In this document: piece by piece, positions 41,325 through 49,895 of the stretch
Layout of the letters: the number at the start of each line of letters is the position of its first letter
How positions within the stretch are numbered: position 1 is the stretch's first letter
Source of the DNA: Acidimicrobiales bacterium
GTDB lineage: Bacteria > Actinomycetota > Acidimicrobiia > Acidimicrobiales > SZUA-35
Reading direction: 5' to 3'
DNA length: 51,011 bases
Assembly (NCBI GenBank): GCA_024644005.1
Contig: JAHELU010000004.1
Span: forward strand, 1-51,011
Translations under genes and position numbers: made by a program
Notes under the pieces: generated by a model
What the model saw: only the letters and a program-made list of their open reading frames with translations
Told to the model about the DNA's origin: nothing
The model's database searches: none

Positions 41325-42263
41325 GTGGCTCGGGTCGTCGTCACCGGTGGGGCTGGCTTCCTCGGGTCCCACCTCAGCGACCGGCTGCTGGCCCGCGGTG
41401 ACGAGGTCATTTGCCTCGACAACCTGGTCACCGGCTCCATGGCCAACATCGAGCACCTCTTCGGCGACGACCGGTTCTCGTTCACCCGCCACGACGTCTC
41501 GAACCACATCTGGGTTCCCGGTCCCGTCGATGTGGTGATGCACCTCGCCTCACCGGCCTCGCCGGTCGACTTCCAGCGCATATCAATCCCGATCCTCAAG
41601 GTCGGGGCCCTCGGCACCCACAACACGCTCGGTCTCGCCAAGGAGAAGGGGGCCAAGTTCTTCCTGGCGTCGACCAGCGAGGTGTACGGCGACCCGGAGG
41701 TTCATCCTCAGCCGGAGACATACTGGGGCAACGTGAACCCGATCGGTCCCCGAGGGGTGTACGACGAGGCGAAGCGGTTCGCCGAGGCGATGACCATGGC
41801 CTACCACCGCCATCACGGGCTCGACGTCCGCATCGTCAGGATCTTCAACACCTACGGGCCTCGGATGCGGCCAGACGACGGTCGGGTGGTGTCGAACTTC
41901 GTGACCCAGGCGCTGCGGGGCCTGCCGCTAACCGTCTACGGCGACGGCTCGCAGTCGAGGAGCTTCTGCTACGTCGACGATCAGATCGCAGGTCAGCTGG
42001 CGCTGCTCGACAGCGACCACAGCGGCCCGATCAACATCGGCAACGACCAGGAGTACACGATGCTGGAGCTGGCCAACGTGGTGATCCGGGTGACGGGGAG
42101 CAGCAGCGAGATCGCCTTCGAGCCGTTGCCGACGGACGATCCGACCCGTCGCCGGCCGGATCTGACCGAAGCCTCGACGAAGCTGTCGTGGAAGCCGCTG
42201 ATCGACCTCGAGACCGGCTTGGCCCGTACGGCCGACCACTTCGCCTCGGTGATCGGGCTGTAG
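41325..42263 (+). CDS. uxs: UDP-glucuronate decarboxylase (UDP-xylose synthase)
   Basis: This 312-residue extended SDR has [40 protein letters not shown], and the catalytic YDEAKRFAE (Y-x-x-x-K). The SPASPxxF and PEVHPQPE stretches are characteristic of UXS rather than of dTDP-glucose dehydratase or GalE. It converts UDP-glucuronate to UDP-xylose. GTG 41325 starts three bases after the ugd stop, so both steps are in one transcript. A hairpin follows the stop. Confidence 0.92.
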   Translation: MARVVVTGGAGFLGSHLSDRLLARGDEVICLDNLVTGSMANIEHLFGDDRFSFTRHDVSNHIWVPGPVDVVMHLASPASPVDFQRISIPILKVGALGTHNTLGLAKEKGAKFFLASTSEVYGDPEVHPQPETYWGNVNPIGPRGVYDEAKRFAEAMTMAYHRHHGLDVRIVRIFNTYGPRMRPDDGRVVSNFVTQALRGLPLTVYGDGSQSRSFCYVDDQIAGQLALLDSDHSGPINIGNDQEYTMLELANVVIRVTGSSSEIAFEPLPTDDPTRRRPDLTEASTKLSWKPLIDLETGLARTADHFASVIGL

Positions 42264-42284
42264 CCGGCCGAGCCGCCCGGCCGG
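42264..42284 (+). terminator. Hairpin right after the uxs stop codon
   Basis: CCGGCCG and CGGCCGG form a perfect 7-bp GC stem with a 7-base loop directly after TAG. No T-tract follows. It may separate the nucleotide-sugar genes from the glycosyltransferases or only lower read-through. Confidence 0.5.
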
Positions 42285-42330
42285 GGCCGCCGGGCCGCCT
42301 AGACGAAAGCCGCGCTCCGATCGGCGAACG

Positions 42331-43452
42331 ATGACACAATCGGGCCCAGTGAAGCCGCAGGTCCTCGCCATCGTCGAGCAGTTCTGGCACCGGATGCCCG
42401 GTGGGACCGCAACCGCCACAGAGCACACCCTCTCGGCCCTGGTCGAGCTGAACGACTACCACGTCATCGGGCTGGCGGCTCGACACGCACCGCCGGGGCG
42501 CCACGGACCGGCCCCCTGGCGGCGGATGCCGACCGGCTCCACGCTGCGGTTCCACTGGCTGCCCCGTCCGGCGCTCTACGAGGCCTGGCTGCGGCTGGGC
42601 CGGCCCTCGATCGACGGGTACTGCAATGACGGGGCAGTGGTCTGGGCCTCCAGCCTGATCGTGCCGCCGACGACGTTGCCGGTGGTGGCCACCGTCCACG
42701 ATCTGGACTTCCTGGCCAACCCCGGCTCCTCCACCTCCCGGGGTCGACGCTTCTTCCCGCTGGTGTGGCGGCGGGCGACGGAACGGGCCCAGCTGTTCGT
42801 CTGCCCCAGCCAGGTGGTCGCAGACGACTGCGTCCGCCGCGGGATCGCGGCCGATCGGGTCCTCGTGATCCCCTGGGGTGTCGCCCCGCCGCGGTGCAGC
42901 CGGGCCGAGGCGGCGGCGAAGCTGACCGAGCTCGGGCTGTCCGAGGACTACGTGCTGTGGGTCGGTCCGCTCATCCCGCGCAAGAACCCGAAGGGGGCGG
43001 CACTGGCGATGGGTCGGATCGACGCCGAGATCGTGGTCGTCGGTGCCGGAGCAGACGATCCGCAGGCGGCGGTTGCGTTCGCGTCGCTCGGCAGCCGGGT
43101 CCGCCGGTTCGATGCGGTCGACGACGAGACGTTGAGCGCCCTCTACCGGGGCGCCTCGGCCCTGCTGTACCCGTCGTTCGCCGAGGGGTTCGGATTACCG
43201 GTGCTGGAGGCCATGGCCCACGGCACGCCCGTCGTCACCTCCGTCGGGACGGCCACCGCGGAGGTCGCCGGGGGCGCCGCCCTGCTGGTCGACCCGACGA
43301 GCCCCGAGCACATCGCCGAGGGGTTGCGGACGGCCCTGTTCGACCGGGCCGCTCGCCGGCAGCTGATCGACGACGGCCTCAGCCGGGCCGGTGAGCTGTC
43401 GTGGGACAACACCGCAAAGGGCTACGCCGAGGCGTTCCGGACCGTCCGATGA
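42331..43452 (+). CDS. Glycosyltransferase, GT4-like (1)
   Basis: This 373-residue GT-B enzyme has an N-terminal PGGTATATEHTLSAL (glycine-rich acceptor loop) and VATVHDLDFLANP. The donor domain has LWVGPLIPRKNPKG and the family E-x7-E motif in SFAEGFGLPVLEAMAHGTPVV. It should transfer a sugar from a nucleotide donor to a lipid-linked acceptor at the inner face of the membrane. ATG 42331 was taken; GTG 42349 is an alternative. The stop overlaps the next start (ATGA). Confidence 0.87.
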   Translation: MTQSGPVKPQVLAIVEQFWHRMPGGTATATEHTLSALVELNDYHVIGLAARHAPPGRHGPAPWRRMPTGSTLRFHWLPRPALYEAWLRLGRPSIDGYCNDGAVVWASSLIVPPTTLPVVATVHDLDFLANPGSSTSRGRRFFPLVWRRATERAQLFVCPSQVVADDCVRRGIAADRVLVIPWGVAPPRCSRAEAAAKLTELGLSEDYVLWVGPLIPRKNPKGAALAMGRIDAEIVVVGAGADDPQAAVAFASLGSRVRRFDAVDDETLSALYRGASALLYPSFAEGFGLPVLEAMAHGTPVVTSVGTATAEVAGGAALLVDPTSPEHIAEGLRTALFDRAARRQLIDDGLSRAGELSWDNTAKGYAEAFRTVR

Positions 43453-44612
43453 CCCGCCGCTCGCCGTTCGTGGTCGGGGTCAACCTCACGTGGCTGGTCC
43501 CCGGCGTGGTCGGGGGCTCCGAGGAGTACACGCTCAGGCTGCTCCTCGCGGTGCCGTCGCTACTGCCAGACCACCTCCGCCTGCGGATCTACGGGCGACC
43601 GGACCTGCTGGACGCCTACCCTGACCTCGCCGGCGGAGCGGAGTACGTGACCACTCCACCGGTGCGCTCCAAGGCGGCCAGGATCGCCCTCGAGCACAGC
43701 TGGCTGGCCCACCGGAGCCGGAACGACGACGTCGTCCACCACGCCGGTGGCACGGTGCCATACGTCCGGGCCAAGCCCACCGTCGTCACCGTTCACGACC
43801 CCCAACCGCTCGATCATCCGGAGAACTTCGATCCGGTGAAGCGGCGGTGGCTGGCGCTGGCGCTGCCGCACTCGGTCAGGGTGGCACGCCTGGTGCTGTG
43901 TCCCAGCCGCTACACCGCCGACCGGCTCCGGCAGCTGCTGGCGGTCCCGGAGCACCGCGTCCGCGTGGTACCCCACGGGCACCGGGTCGCCGGCGGCCCA
44001 GCCGGCGATGCGCCGTCGTGGTCGAGCCGGGTGGCCGGAGCGTCCATCGAGCCGGAGCGGTTCGGCCGCTACCTGCTGTACCCGGCCATCGCCTACCCCC
44101 ACAAGCGACACTGCGACGCAGTTCGACTCCTGGCCGGTCTCGGTCCCGACCTGGACGATGTGCAGGTGGTGTTCACCGGCCGACCCGGTCCCGAATCGGG
44201 TGCCATCCACGCCGAGGCGGCCCGGCTGGGGGTTGCCGACCGGGTCCACCACCTCGGCCGGGTACCGGCCCCGGACCTCGAGGACCTGTACCGGTCGGCG
44301 GCCGCCCTCGTCTTTCCCTCGGCCTACGAGGGGTTCGGGAATCCGGCCCTCGAGGCGATGAGCCTCGGCTGCCCCGCAGTGGTCAGCGATGCCGGCGCCC
44401 TCCCGGAGGTGGTCGGCGACGCAGGCCTCGTCGTCCCGGTCGGTGACGTCGCCGCGCTGGCCGAGGCCACCCGGTCGGTGCTGGTCGACCGTCGGTTGGC
44501 CGACGAGCTCCGAGCCAAGGGCCGGGCCAGGGCCCGCTGTTTCGACGTCGGTATCGCCGCCGCCCGGCTGGCAGACGTCTATGGTGAGCTGGCCAGCACC
44601 CGGCGGGCGTGA
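43449..44612 (+). CDS. Glycosyltransferase, GT4-like (2)
   Basis: This 387-residue GT-B protein has FVVGVNLTWLVPGVVGGSEEYT at the N-terminus, DVVHHAGGTVP and VVTVHDPQPLDHPE. It then has LLYPAIAYPHKRH and AYEGFGNPALEAMSLGCPAVV (E-x7-E). ATG 43449 overlaps the previous stop, and the longer track ORF was rejected. It probably adds the next sugar of the same glycan as its neighbours; order and donor cannot be assigned. Confidence 0.87.
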   Translation: MTRRSPFVVGVNLTWLVPGVVGGSEEYTLRLLLAVPSLLPDHLRLRIYGRPDLLDAYPDLAGGAEYVTTPPVRSKAARIALEHSWLAHRSRNDDVVHHAGGTVPYVRAKPTVVTVHDPQPLDHPENFDPVKRRWLALALPHSVRVARLVLCPSRYTADRLRQLLAVPEHRVRVVPHGHRVAGGPAGDAPSWSSRVAGASIEPERFGRYLLYPAIAYPHKRHCDAVRLLAGLGPDLDDVQVVFTGRPGPESGAIHAEAARLGVADRVHHLGRVPAPDLEDLYRSAAALVFPSAYEGFGNPALEAMSLGCPAVVSDAGALPEVVGDAGLVVPVGDVAALAEATRSVLVDRRLADELRAKGRARARCFDVGIAAARLADVYGELASTRRA

Positions 44613-44633
44613 CCCGCCGCTCCCTGTCGCCGG

Positions 44634-45896
44634 ATGTCGGTCGCCGCCATGAAGCTCTTGCTGTTCTGCCCCCACTTCCGTCCGGACCTCCATGCCGCAA
44701 CGGGCGAGGTCATGACCCAGCTGGTCGAGGGCCTGGCCGAGCGGGGCCACGAGATCAGCGTCGTCACGTCCCTGCCGTGGTACCGCGGCCACCGGGTCGA
44801 CCCGGACTGGCGGGGCAGGCCGTGGCGGCGGGAGCGCACGGCCTGGGGTCAGGTGGTCCGGGTGTGGCCGTTCCCGACCGACAAGACCAACATCCCGGCC
44901 AGGGCCCTCGGGTTCGGCGGCATGACCTCGCTGGCGGCCGGGCTCGGGCTGACCCTCGGTCATCACGATGTCGTCATGGCGATGTCGCCCCCGATCTTCC
45001 TCGGAGACGCAGCATGGCTGGTGGCTCGGCGGTTCCGGGTGCCCTTGGTGTTCAACCTGCAGGACATCTTCCCCGACGTCGCCCTCGAACTCGGCGCACT
45101 GAGCGGTGAGCGGGTCCTGCGACTGGCCCGGCACCACGAAGCCTCGATCTATCGCAGGGCGGACGCCATCACGGTGCTGTCCGAGGACCAGGCCCGCAAC
45201 ATCCGGGGGAAGCTGACGGCCGCAGCCCATGACCCGGACAAGGTCGTGGTGATCCACAATGTCGTCGACCTCGAGCGGATCCGGCCGACGGAGCGGGAGA
45301 ACCGCTACCGCCGCCAGCACGGCTTGAGCGGCAAGCAGGTGGTCATGTACTCGGGCAACGTCGGGCTGTCCCAGTCGTTCGAGCTGGTCAGGTCGGCCGC
45401 CGACCGCTGGGCCGACCGACCGGACGTCGTGTTCGTCATCAACGGGGAAGGGGCGGCCAGACCGATCGTCGATCGCTGGGCGCGATCGTTGGACAACGTC
45501 CGGGTCGTCGACTTCGGTCAGCGGTCGGAGATCAGCACCATCCTCGGCGCCGCCGACATCCACCTGGTGCTCTTGAAGAGCGGTCTGGCCAGGAGCAGCA
45601 CGCCGTCGAAGTTCTACAGCATCCTGGCCGCCGGTCGGCCGGTCCTGGCCAGCATCGACGAGGGGAGCGAGGTGTCGTCGGTCGTCAAGGAGGCCGACGT
45701 CGGTCTCGCCGTCCCACCCGACGACGAGTGGGCATTCTGCCGGGCGCTCGATCAGATGCTCGGAGATCCCGCCGAGCTGGTGGCCATGGGAGCGCGGGCC
45801 AGAGCGTTCGCCGCCACGTGGCTGACCCCCCAGGCCCAGGCCATGGCCTACGAAGCGCTGTTCGAGCACGTGGTGGCTGCGGCCGGTCGTCGATGA
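44634..45896 (+). CDS. Glycosyltransferase, WbuB/GT4-like (3)
   Basis: This 420-residue protein has CPHFRPDLHAATGEVMTQLVEGLAERGHEI, VFNLQDIFPDVALELG, VVVIHNVVDLERI, and ARSSTPSKFYSILAAGRPVLA. These features are those of the WbuB/WecH-like amino-sugar transferases rather than of plain GT4. The start is ATG 44634, with ATG 44649 as an alternative. It is 21 bases after the second glycosyltransferase, on the same strand. Confidence 0.87.
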   Translation: MSVAAMKLLLFCPHFRPDLHAATGEVMTQLVEGLAERGHEISVVTSLPWYRGHRVDPDWRGRPWRRERTAWGQVVRVWPFPTDKTNIPARALGFGGMTSLAAGLGLTLGHHDVVMAMSPPIFLGDAAWLVARRFRVPLVFNLQDIFPDVALELGALSGERVLRLARHHEASIYRRADAITVLSEDQARNIRGKLTAAAHDPDKVVVIHNVVDLERIRPTERENRYRRQHGLSGKQVVMYSGNVGLSQSFELVRSAADRWADRPDVVFVINGEGAARPIVDRWARSLDNVRVVDFGQRSEISTILGAADIHLVLLKSGLARSSTPSKFYSILAAGRPVLASIDEGSEVSSVVKEADVGLAVPPDDEWAFCRALDQMLGDPAELVAMGARARAFAATWLTPQAQAMAYEALFEHVVAAAGRR

Positions 45897-46002
45897 GCGC
45901 GGCGAGAGACCTCGCCCCACTCGGCCCCGTGTTCCGGTCCGGCCGGCGAGGGCAACTCGCCCAGTGGATTTCCGATCGTTTGGTGTTGTAATTGTGAGAC
46001 TT

Positions 46003-46018
46003 CGCAAAGGCGCAAAGG
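46003..46018 (+). repeat. CGCAAAGG direct repeat before the nucleotidyltransferase
   Basis: CGCAAAGG occurs twice in tandem, the second supplying AAAGGA just before ATG 46023. The region 45968-46022 is clearly richer in A/T than the rest of the window. It may hold the promoter, but no clear -10/-35 pair stands out. Confidence 0.6.
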
Positions 46019-46022
46019 AACA

Positions 46023-46469
46023 ATGGATCGACAGGTCGCAGTAATCGTCAGTGGATACTTCAGCCCCCTCCACGTCGGACATCTCGACATGATCGAGGCC
46101 GGTGCACGAGCCGGCGACAAGCTGATCGTCATCGTCAACAACAACGATCAACAGCTGCTGAAGAAGGGCAAGATCATCATCGACGAGCAGGACCGCCTCA
46201 GGCTGATCCTCGCCCTGCGGGCAGTCGACGAGGCGCTCATCGCGGTCGATCGGGACGGCACGGTCTGCGAGTCGCTGCGGCTCGTCGCCGAGAAGCACCC
46301 CGAGCACGACCTGATCTTCGCGAACGGCGGCGATCGCGAATCCGATGCGGTGGTCCCGGAGGCGGCGACCTGCGAGCAGTACGGCATCCGCATGGTGTAC
46401 GACATGGGTGGTAACGACAAGGCCGATTCGAGCACCAGGATCAACGTCGAGCTCGGGCTCGAGACCTGA
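46023..46469 (+). CDS. Cytidylyltransferase/adenylyltransferase-like nucleotidyltransferase
   Basis: This 148-residue protein has the nucleotidyltransferase alpha/beta phosphodiesterase fold: GYFSPLHVGHLDMI (H-x-G-H), KLIVIVNNNDQQLLKKG, and ADSSTRINVELG, a variant of I-S-S-T-x. It resembles glycerol-3-phosphate cytidylyltransferase and the RfaE adenylyl domain. It probably activates a phosphorylated polyol or sugar for the surface polymer made by the preceding glycosyltransferases. It is richer in Lys and Asn than its neighbours and follows an A/T-rich leader, which could mark a gene of different origin. Confidence 0.82.
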   Translation: MDRQVAVIVSGYFSPLHVGHLDMIEAGARAGDKLIVIVNNNDQQLLKKGKIIIDEQDRLRLILALRAVDEALIAVDRDGTVCESLRLVAEKHPEHDLIFANGGDRESDAVVPEAATCEQYGIRMVYDMGGNDKADSSTRINVELGLET

Positions 46470-46498
46470 CGCTGATCCGGGTTGCTCGTCGTGCTCGG

Positions 46499-48979
46499 CT
46501 AGAGGCTGTAGGCCCTGACCCAGTCGACGACGGCCGTGCCCTCCTCGGCGGAGCGCTCGATGTCGACTGCGCCCTCGATCCGCCAGGCGTCGATGTCGTC
46601 CGGGTCGTGGATGATCTGGACCGCCCGGCCGGTGTCCGGGTCGTAGCTGAACCGTGAGGCGCTCCTGGCGGCGGCGTCGATCATGATCTGGTCGAACTCG
46701 TCCCAGTACCCTTCGAGCTCGGCCCGGTGCTCGCCCGGCGGCAGCCGGTCGTGGCGCCCGGTGGCCAGGCAGGTGACCCACCGGAACAGCTCGTTGCGGA
46801 CCATCACGCGGAACGCCCTGGGGTTGGCGGTGACATCGTGCTGGTCAGGGCGGTCGAGGAGCTCCAGGGGTTCCCGTCGGTCGTCGTCGCTCGGGCTGGT
46901 CAACCGCTCCCACTCGTCGATGAGGCTCGAGTCGACCTGGCGGACGACCGCACCGAGCCATTCCGTCAGATCGAGCAGCTCGTCGGTCTTGGCGTCTTCG
47001 GGGATGTTCTGGATCAGGGCCTTGTAGGCGTCGGAGAGGTAGCGGAGCACCACCCCTTCGGACCGCTTCAGCCCGTAGTGGCTGACGTACTCCTTGAACG
47101 TCATCGCCTGCTCGTACATGTCGCGGACGATCGACTTCGGGCGCACGTTGTCGGATCCCACCCACGGGTGCTGCGCTCGGAACCGGTCGAAGCTCTCGTA
47201 CAGACGCTCCTTCTCCGGCTTGGGGGCCTCCACCTCGGCCAGCCGCTCCATCCGCTCCTCGTACTCCACGCCCCGGGCCTTGAGATCGGCCACCAGCTCC
47301 GACTTGGCGTGGTTGATCTGGGCGGCGATGATCACCCCCGGCGACTCGAGCACCGACTCGATCGTGGTGAGGGCGGACAGGCCGTAGCCGTCGGCCTCGA
47401 TGTCGAGCTCGTCGATGGCTTCGATGGCCCACAGGGACAGCGGCTGGTGCAGGGCGAACTCGTCCTGGAGATCGAAGTTGACCCGGATCATGCGGCCCTC
47501 GGCGTCGGGCTCGTCCAGTAGCTCGAGGAGATCGGCGTCGAGCAGCGAGCGGTAGATGGCGATCGTCCGCTTGATGTGCCGGCGGGCCCGACGGCGGGTC
47601 TCGTGGTTGTCGGTCAGCAGGCCCTTCAGCGCCCCGCAGCCGTCGCCCGGCCGGTCGAGCATCGTGAGGACCATCTGGTGGTTGACCCGGAACGACGAGG
47701 TCAGCGGCTCCGGTTCCCCGGACAGCAGCTTGGTGAACGTGTCCTGTGTCCAGTGGGCGTAGCCGCGGTCCGGCGCCTTCTTGCGGACCGGTCGCTTCCG
47801 CTTCCTGGGGTCGGCGGCCGCCTTCTCGTCCGCCCGCAGGTTCTCGACCACGTGGGCCGGGGCCTGGACCCAGACGTGGCCGATGTCGTCGAACCCCTTC
47901 CTGCCGGCCCGCCCTGCGATCTGGCGGAACTCCCGGTTGGTCAGGATCCTGGTATCGGTGCCGTCGTACTTGCAGAGCTGGGTGAACAGCACAGACCGGA
48001 TCGGCACGTTGACCCCGACGCCGAGGGTGTCGGTGCCGCAGATGATCTTCAGCAGCCCCTCCTGGGCCAGCTTCTCCACCAGCAACCGGTACTTCGGCAA
48101 CAGCCCGGCGTGGTGGACCCCGACCCCACCGAGCACGTAGCGCCGCAGGTCCTTGCCGACCGGCGAGTCGAACCGGAACCCACCGATCGCCTCCTTGACC
48201 TGGTCCTTCTCGCTCTTGGACAGCGGGTCCAGCGAGAGGTACCCCTGGGCCGCCTCCGTCGCCTCCCGCTGGGTGAAGTGGACGAGGTAGATGGGGGAGC
48301 GGTCCATCGTCAGGAGATCCGACACCGACTGGTGGAGCGTGGTCGACCGGTACTCGAACTCGAGGGGCACCGGCCGGTCCTGCGATGCCACGAGCACCGT
48401 CGGCCGCCCGGTGCGGCGGGTCAGGTCCCGCTCGAAGAACGCCGTGTTGCCGAGGGTGGCCGACATGAGCAGGAACTGGGTCTCGGACAGCTCCAGCAGC
48501 GGCACCTGCCAGGCCCAGCCCCGTTGCGGGTCTGCGTAGTAGTGGAACTCGTCGACGACGACCACGTCCGCCTCGGTGTCCGCCCCGTCCCGCAGCGCCC
48601 AGTTGGCCAGGATCTCGGCCGTGCAGCACACGATCGGGGCATCCGGGTTGATCCTGGCGTCGCCGGTCACCATGCCAACCAGATCGGGGCCGAAGTCCCG
48701 CCGCAGGGCGAAGAACTTCTCGGAGACGAGGGCCTTGATCGGTGCGGTGTACACGCTGCGCCGGCCGCCGGCCAGCGCCACGAAGTGGGCGGCCGCCCCC
48801 ACCAGCGACTTGCCGGACCCGGTCGGGGTGTTGAGGATGACGTGGTTGCCGTCCAGCAGCTCGAGGATGGCCTCCTCCTGGGCCGGGTAGAGCTCGATGC
48901 CCTGGGCCGCCACGAAGTCGACGAACCCGTCGAGCAGGGCGTCGGGTTCGGGGACCGTCGGGAGGTGGCTCGTCAGCAT
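46499..48979 (-). CDS. DEAD/DEAH-box RNA helicase with DUF3516 C-terminal domain
   Basis: This 826-residue protein has Walker A TPTGSGKS, motif II VVVVDEFHYY (D-E-F-H), motif III MSATLG, and C-terminal helicase motifs GTDTLGVGVNVP and RQIAGRAGRKG, as in the Ski2-like/DExH group. After about residue 400 it carries a DUF3516-type domain (KAPDRGYAHWTQDTFTKLL and onward), usual for one actinobacterial helicase family of this length. It should unwind RNA in the cytoplasm. ATG 48979 was chosen as the only sensible start. It is convergent with the nucleotidyltransferase, 29 bases apart. Confidence 0.92.
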   Translation of the reverse strand: MLTSHLPTVPEPDALLDGFVDFVAAQGIELYPAQEEAILELLDGNHVILNTPTGSGKSLVGAAAHFVALAGGRRSVYTAPIKALVSEKFFALRRDFGPDLVGMVTGDARINPDAPIVCCTAEILANWALRDGADTEADVVVVDEFHYYADPQRGWAWQVPLLELSETQFLLMSATLGNTAFFERDLTRRTGRPTVLVASQDRPVPLEFEYRSTTLHQSVSDLLTMDRSPIYLVHFTQREATEAAQGYLSLDPLSKSEKDQVKEAIGGFRFDSPVGKDLRRYVLGGVGVHHAGLLPKYRLLVEKLAQEGLLKIICGTDTLGVGVNVPIRSVLFTQLCKYDGTDTRILTNREFRQIAGRAGRKGFDDIGHVWVQAPAHVVENLRADEKAAADPRKRKRPVRKKAPDRGYAHWTQDTFTKLLSGEPEPLTSSFRVNHQMVLTMLDRPGDGCGALKGLLTDNHETRRRARRHIKRTIAIYRSLLDADLLELLDEPDAEGRMIRVNFDLQDEFALHQPLSLWAIEAIDELDIEADGYGLSALTTIESVLESPGVIIAAQINHAKSELVADLKARGVEYEERMERLAEVEAPKPEKERLYESFDRFRAQHPWVGSDNVRPKSIVRDMYEQAMTFKEYVSHYGLKRSEGVVLRYLSDAYKALIQNIPEDAKTDELLDLTEWLGAVVRQVDSSLIDEWERLTSPSDDDRREPLELLDRPDQHDVTANPRAFRVMVRNELFRWVTCLATGRHDRLPPGEHRAELEGYWDEFDQIMIDAAARSASRFSYDPDTGRAVQIIHDPDDIDAWRIEGAVDIERSAEEGTAVVDWVRAYSL

Positions 48980-49059
48980 GAGGCGATCCGGGTCAGGGTA
49001 CCGGCCCGATCATCCCGGCGCCGCCACCGGCGCGACCGCCACCGCTGGCTGGCGAGCGG

Positions 49060-49773
49060 TCAGCGGAACAGGTCCTCGCTGGGGTCCCTGACGATCGCCT
49101 CGGCGACGGAGCCCTCACCGAGCCATGCCGGGTCGACGCCTCGGATCATGGCGACGGCGATGCCCGTCGACTTGCCCCGGACGAGCTCTGCTGCTCCTGC
49201 CAGCTCGTCGACGATGCAGACCTCGGTGACCTGCAGCTCCCGTCCGATGGCGTCGTCGGTTCCCCGGAGGTCGAGGATGGGCTTGATTCCGGCGCAGCCG
49301 ATGGCCACGTCGGTCAGGCCCCGCCGCCACGGCCGCCCGAACGTGTCGGCCACGATCACGGCCACGTCGACCCCCAGCCGACCCCTGATGGCGTCCCGAA
49401 GCCGCCTGGCCGAGCGGTCGGCGTCCTCGGGCAGCAGGGCGGCGATGTTCGGCTCGACGTTCGAGCGGTCGACGCCGGCGCTGGCGCAGACGAACCCGTG
49501 CCTGGTCTCGCTGATGATCAGGTCACCCCGGCGTCGCAGGATGCGGACCGATTCGCTCACCACCAGGGGCTTGTGGGCCTGGGGGTCTTCCGGGTCGATC
49601 TCCACCAGTCGGCCCTCGGCCTTCGACACCACCTTCTGGCTCACCACCAGGACGTCGCCGTCGGCCAGCCCGGTCGAATCGGAGCAGGCTTCGATGATCG
49701 AGCCGGCCAGGTCGTCCCCCGGACGGATCTCGGGCAGGCCCGGGACCGGCATGATCTGGAGCGCTCGCAGCAT
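49060..49773 (-). CDS. cofE: Coenzyme F420-0:L-glutamate ligase
   Basis: This 237-residue protein matches CofE/FbiB N-terminal domains: LPEIRPGDDLA, DVLVVSQKVVSKAEGR, ISETRHGFVCASAGVDRSNV, IVADTFGRPWRRGLTDVAIG and GIKPILDLRGT. It adds glutamate residues to F420-0 using GTP in the cytoplasm. It is about half the size of mycobacterial FbiB, so the C-terminal nitroreductase-like domain is absent. The end of cofD lies about 1 kb away, so F420 genes cluster here. The gene between them is a His-rich membrane protein on the other strand. Confidence 0.92.
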   Translation of the reverse strand: MLRALQIMPVPGLPEIRPGDDLAGSIIEACSDSTGLADGDVLVVSQKVVSKAEGRLVEIDPEDPQAHKPLVVSESVRILRRRGDLIISETRHGFVCASAGVDRSNVEPNIAALLPEDADRSARRLRDAIRGRLGVDVAVIVADTFGRPWRRGLTDVAIGCAGIKPILDLRGTDDAIGRELQVTEVCIVDELAGAAELVRGKSTGIAVAMIRGVDPAWLGEGSVAEAIVRDPSEDLFR

Positions 49774-49883
49774 CGCAGCATTGGAGCATGGAGCTCGGCC
49801 CGCTGTCGAGCGGCCGAGGCGGTGCCGAGCGCCGGGGACATGTCAAACGGGCGGCGTGATCCCGAACCGCAGGCCGATCTCCC

Positions 49884-49889
49884 TACACT
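49884..49889 (+). promoter_or_regulatory. Candidate -10 box (TACACT) of a leaderless promoter
   Basis: TACACT-N6-GTG puts the transcript start at the GTG at 49896. The 122-base gap to cofE must also contain the cofE promoter, which I cannot place. Confidence 0.5.
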
Positions 49890-49895
49890 GTCGCC

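Noticed and set aside
43560-46781. 1073-residue minus-strand ORF across the glycosyltransferases
   Set aside because: It is the complement of three well-supported genes plus the nucleotidyltransferase, with no recognisable domain.
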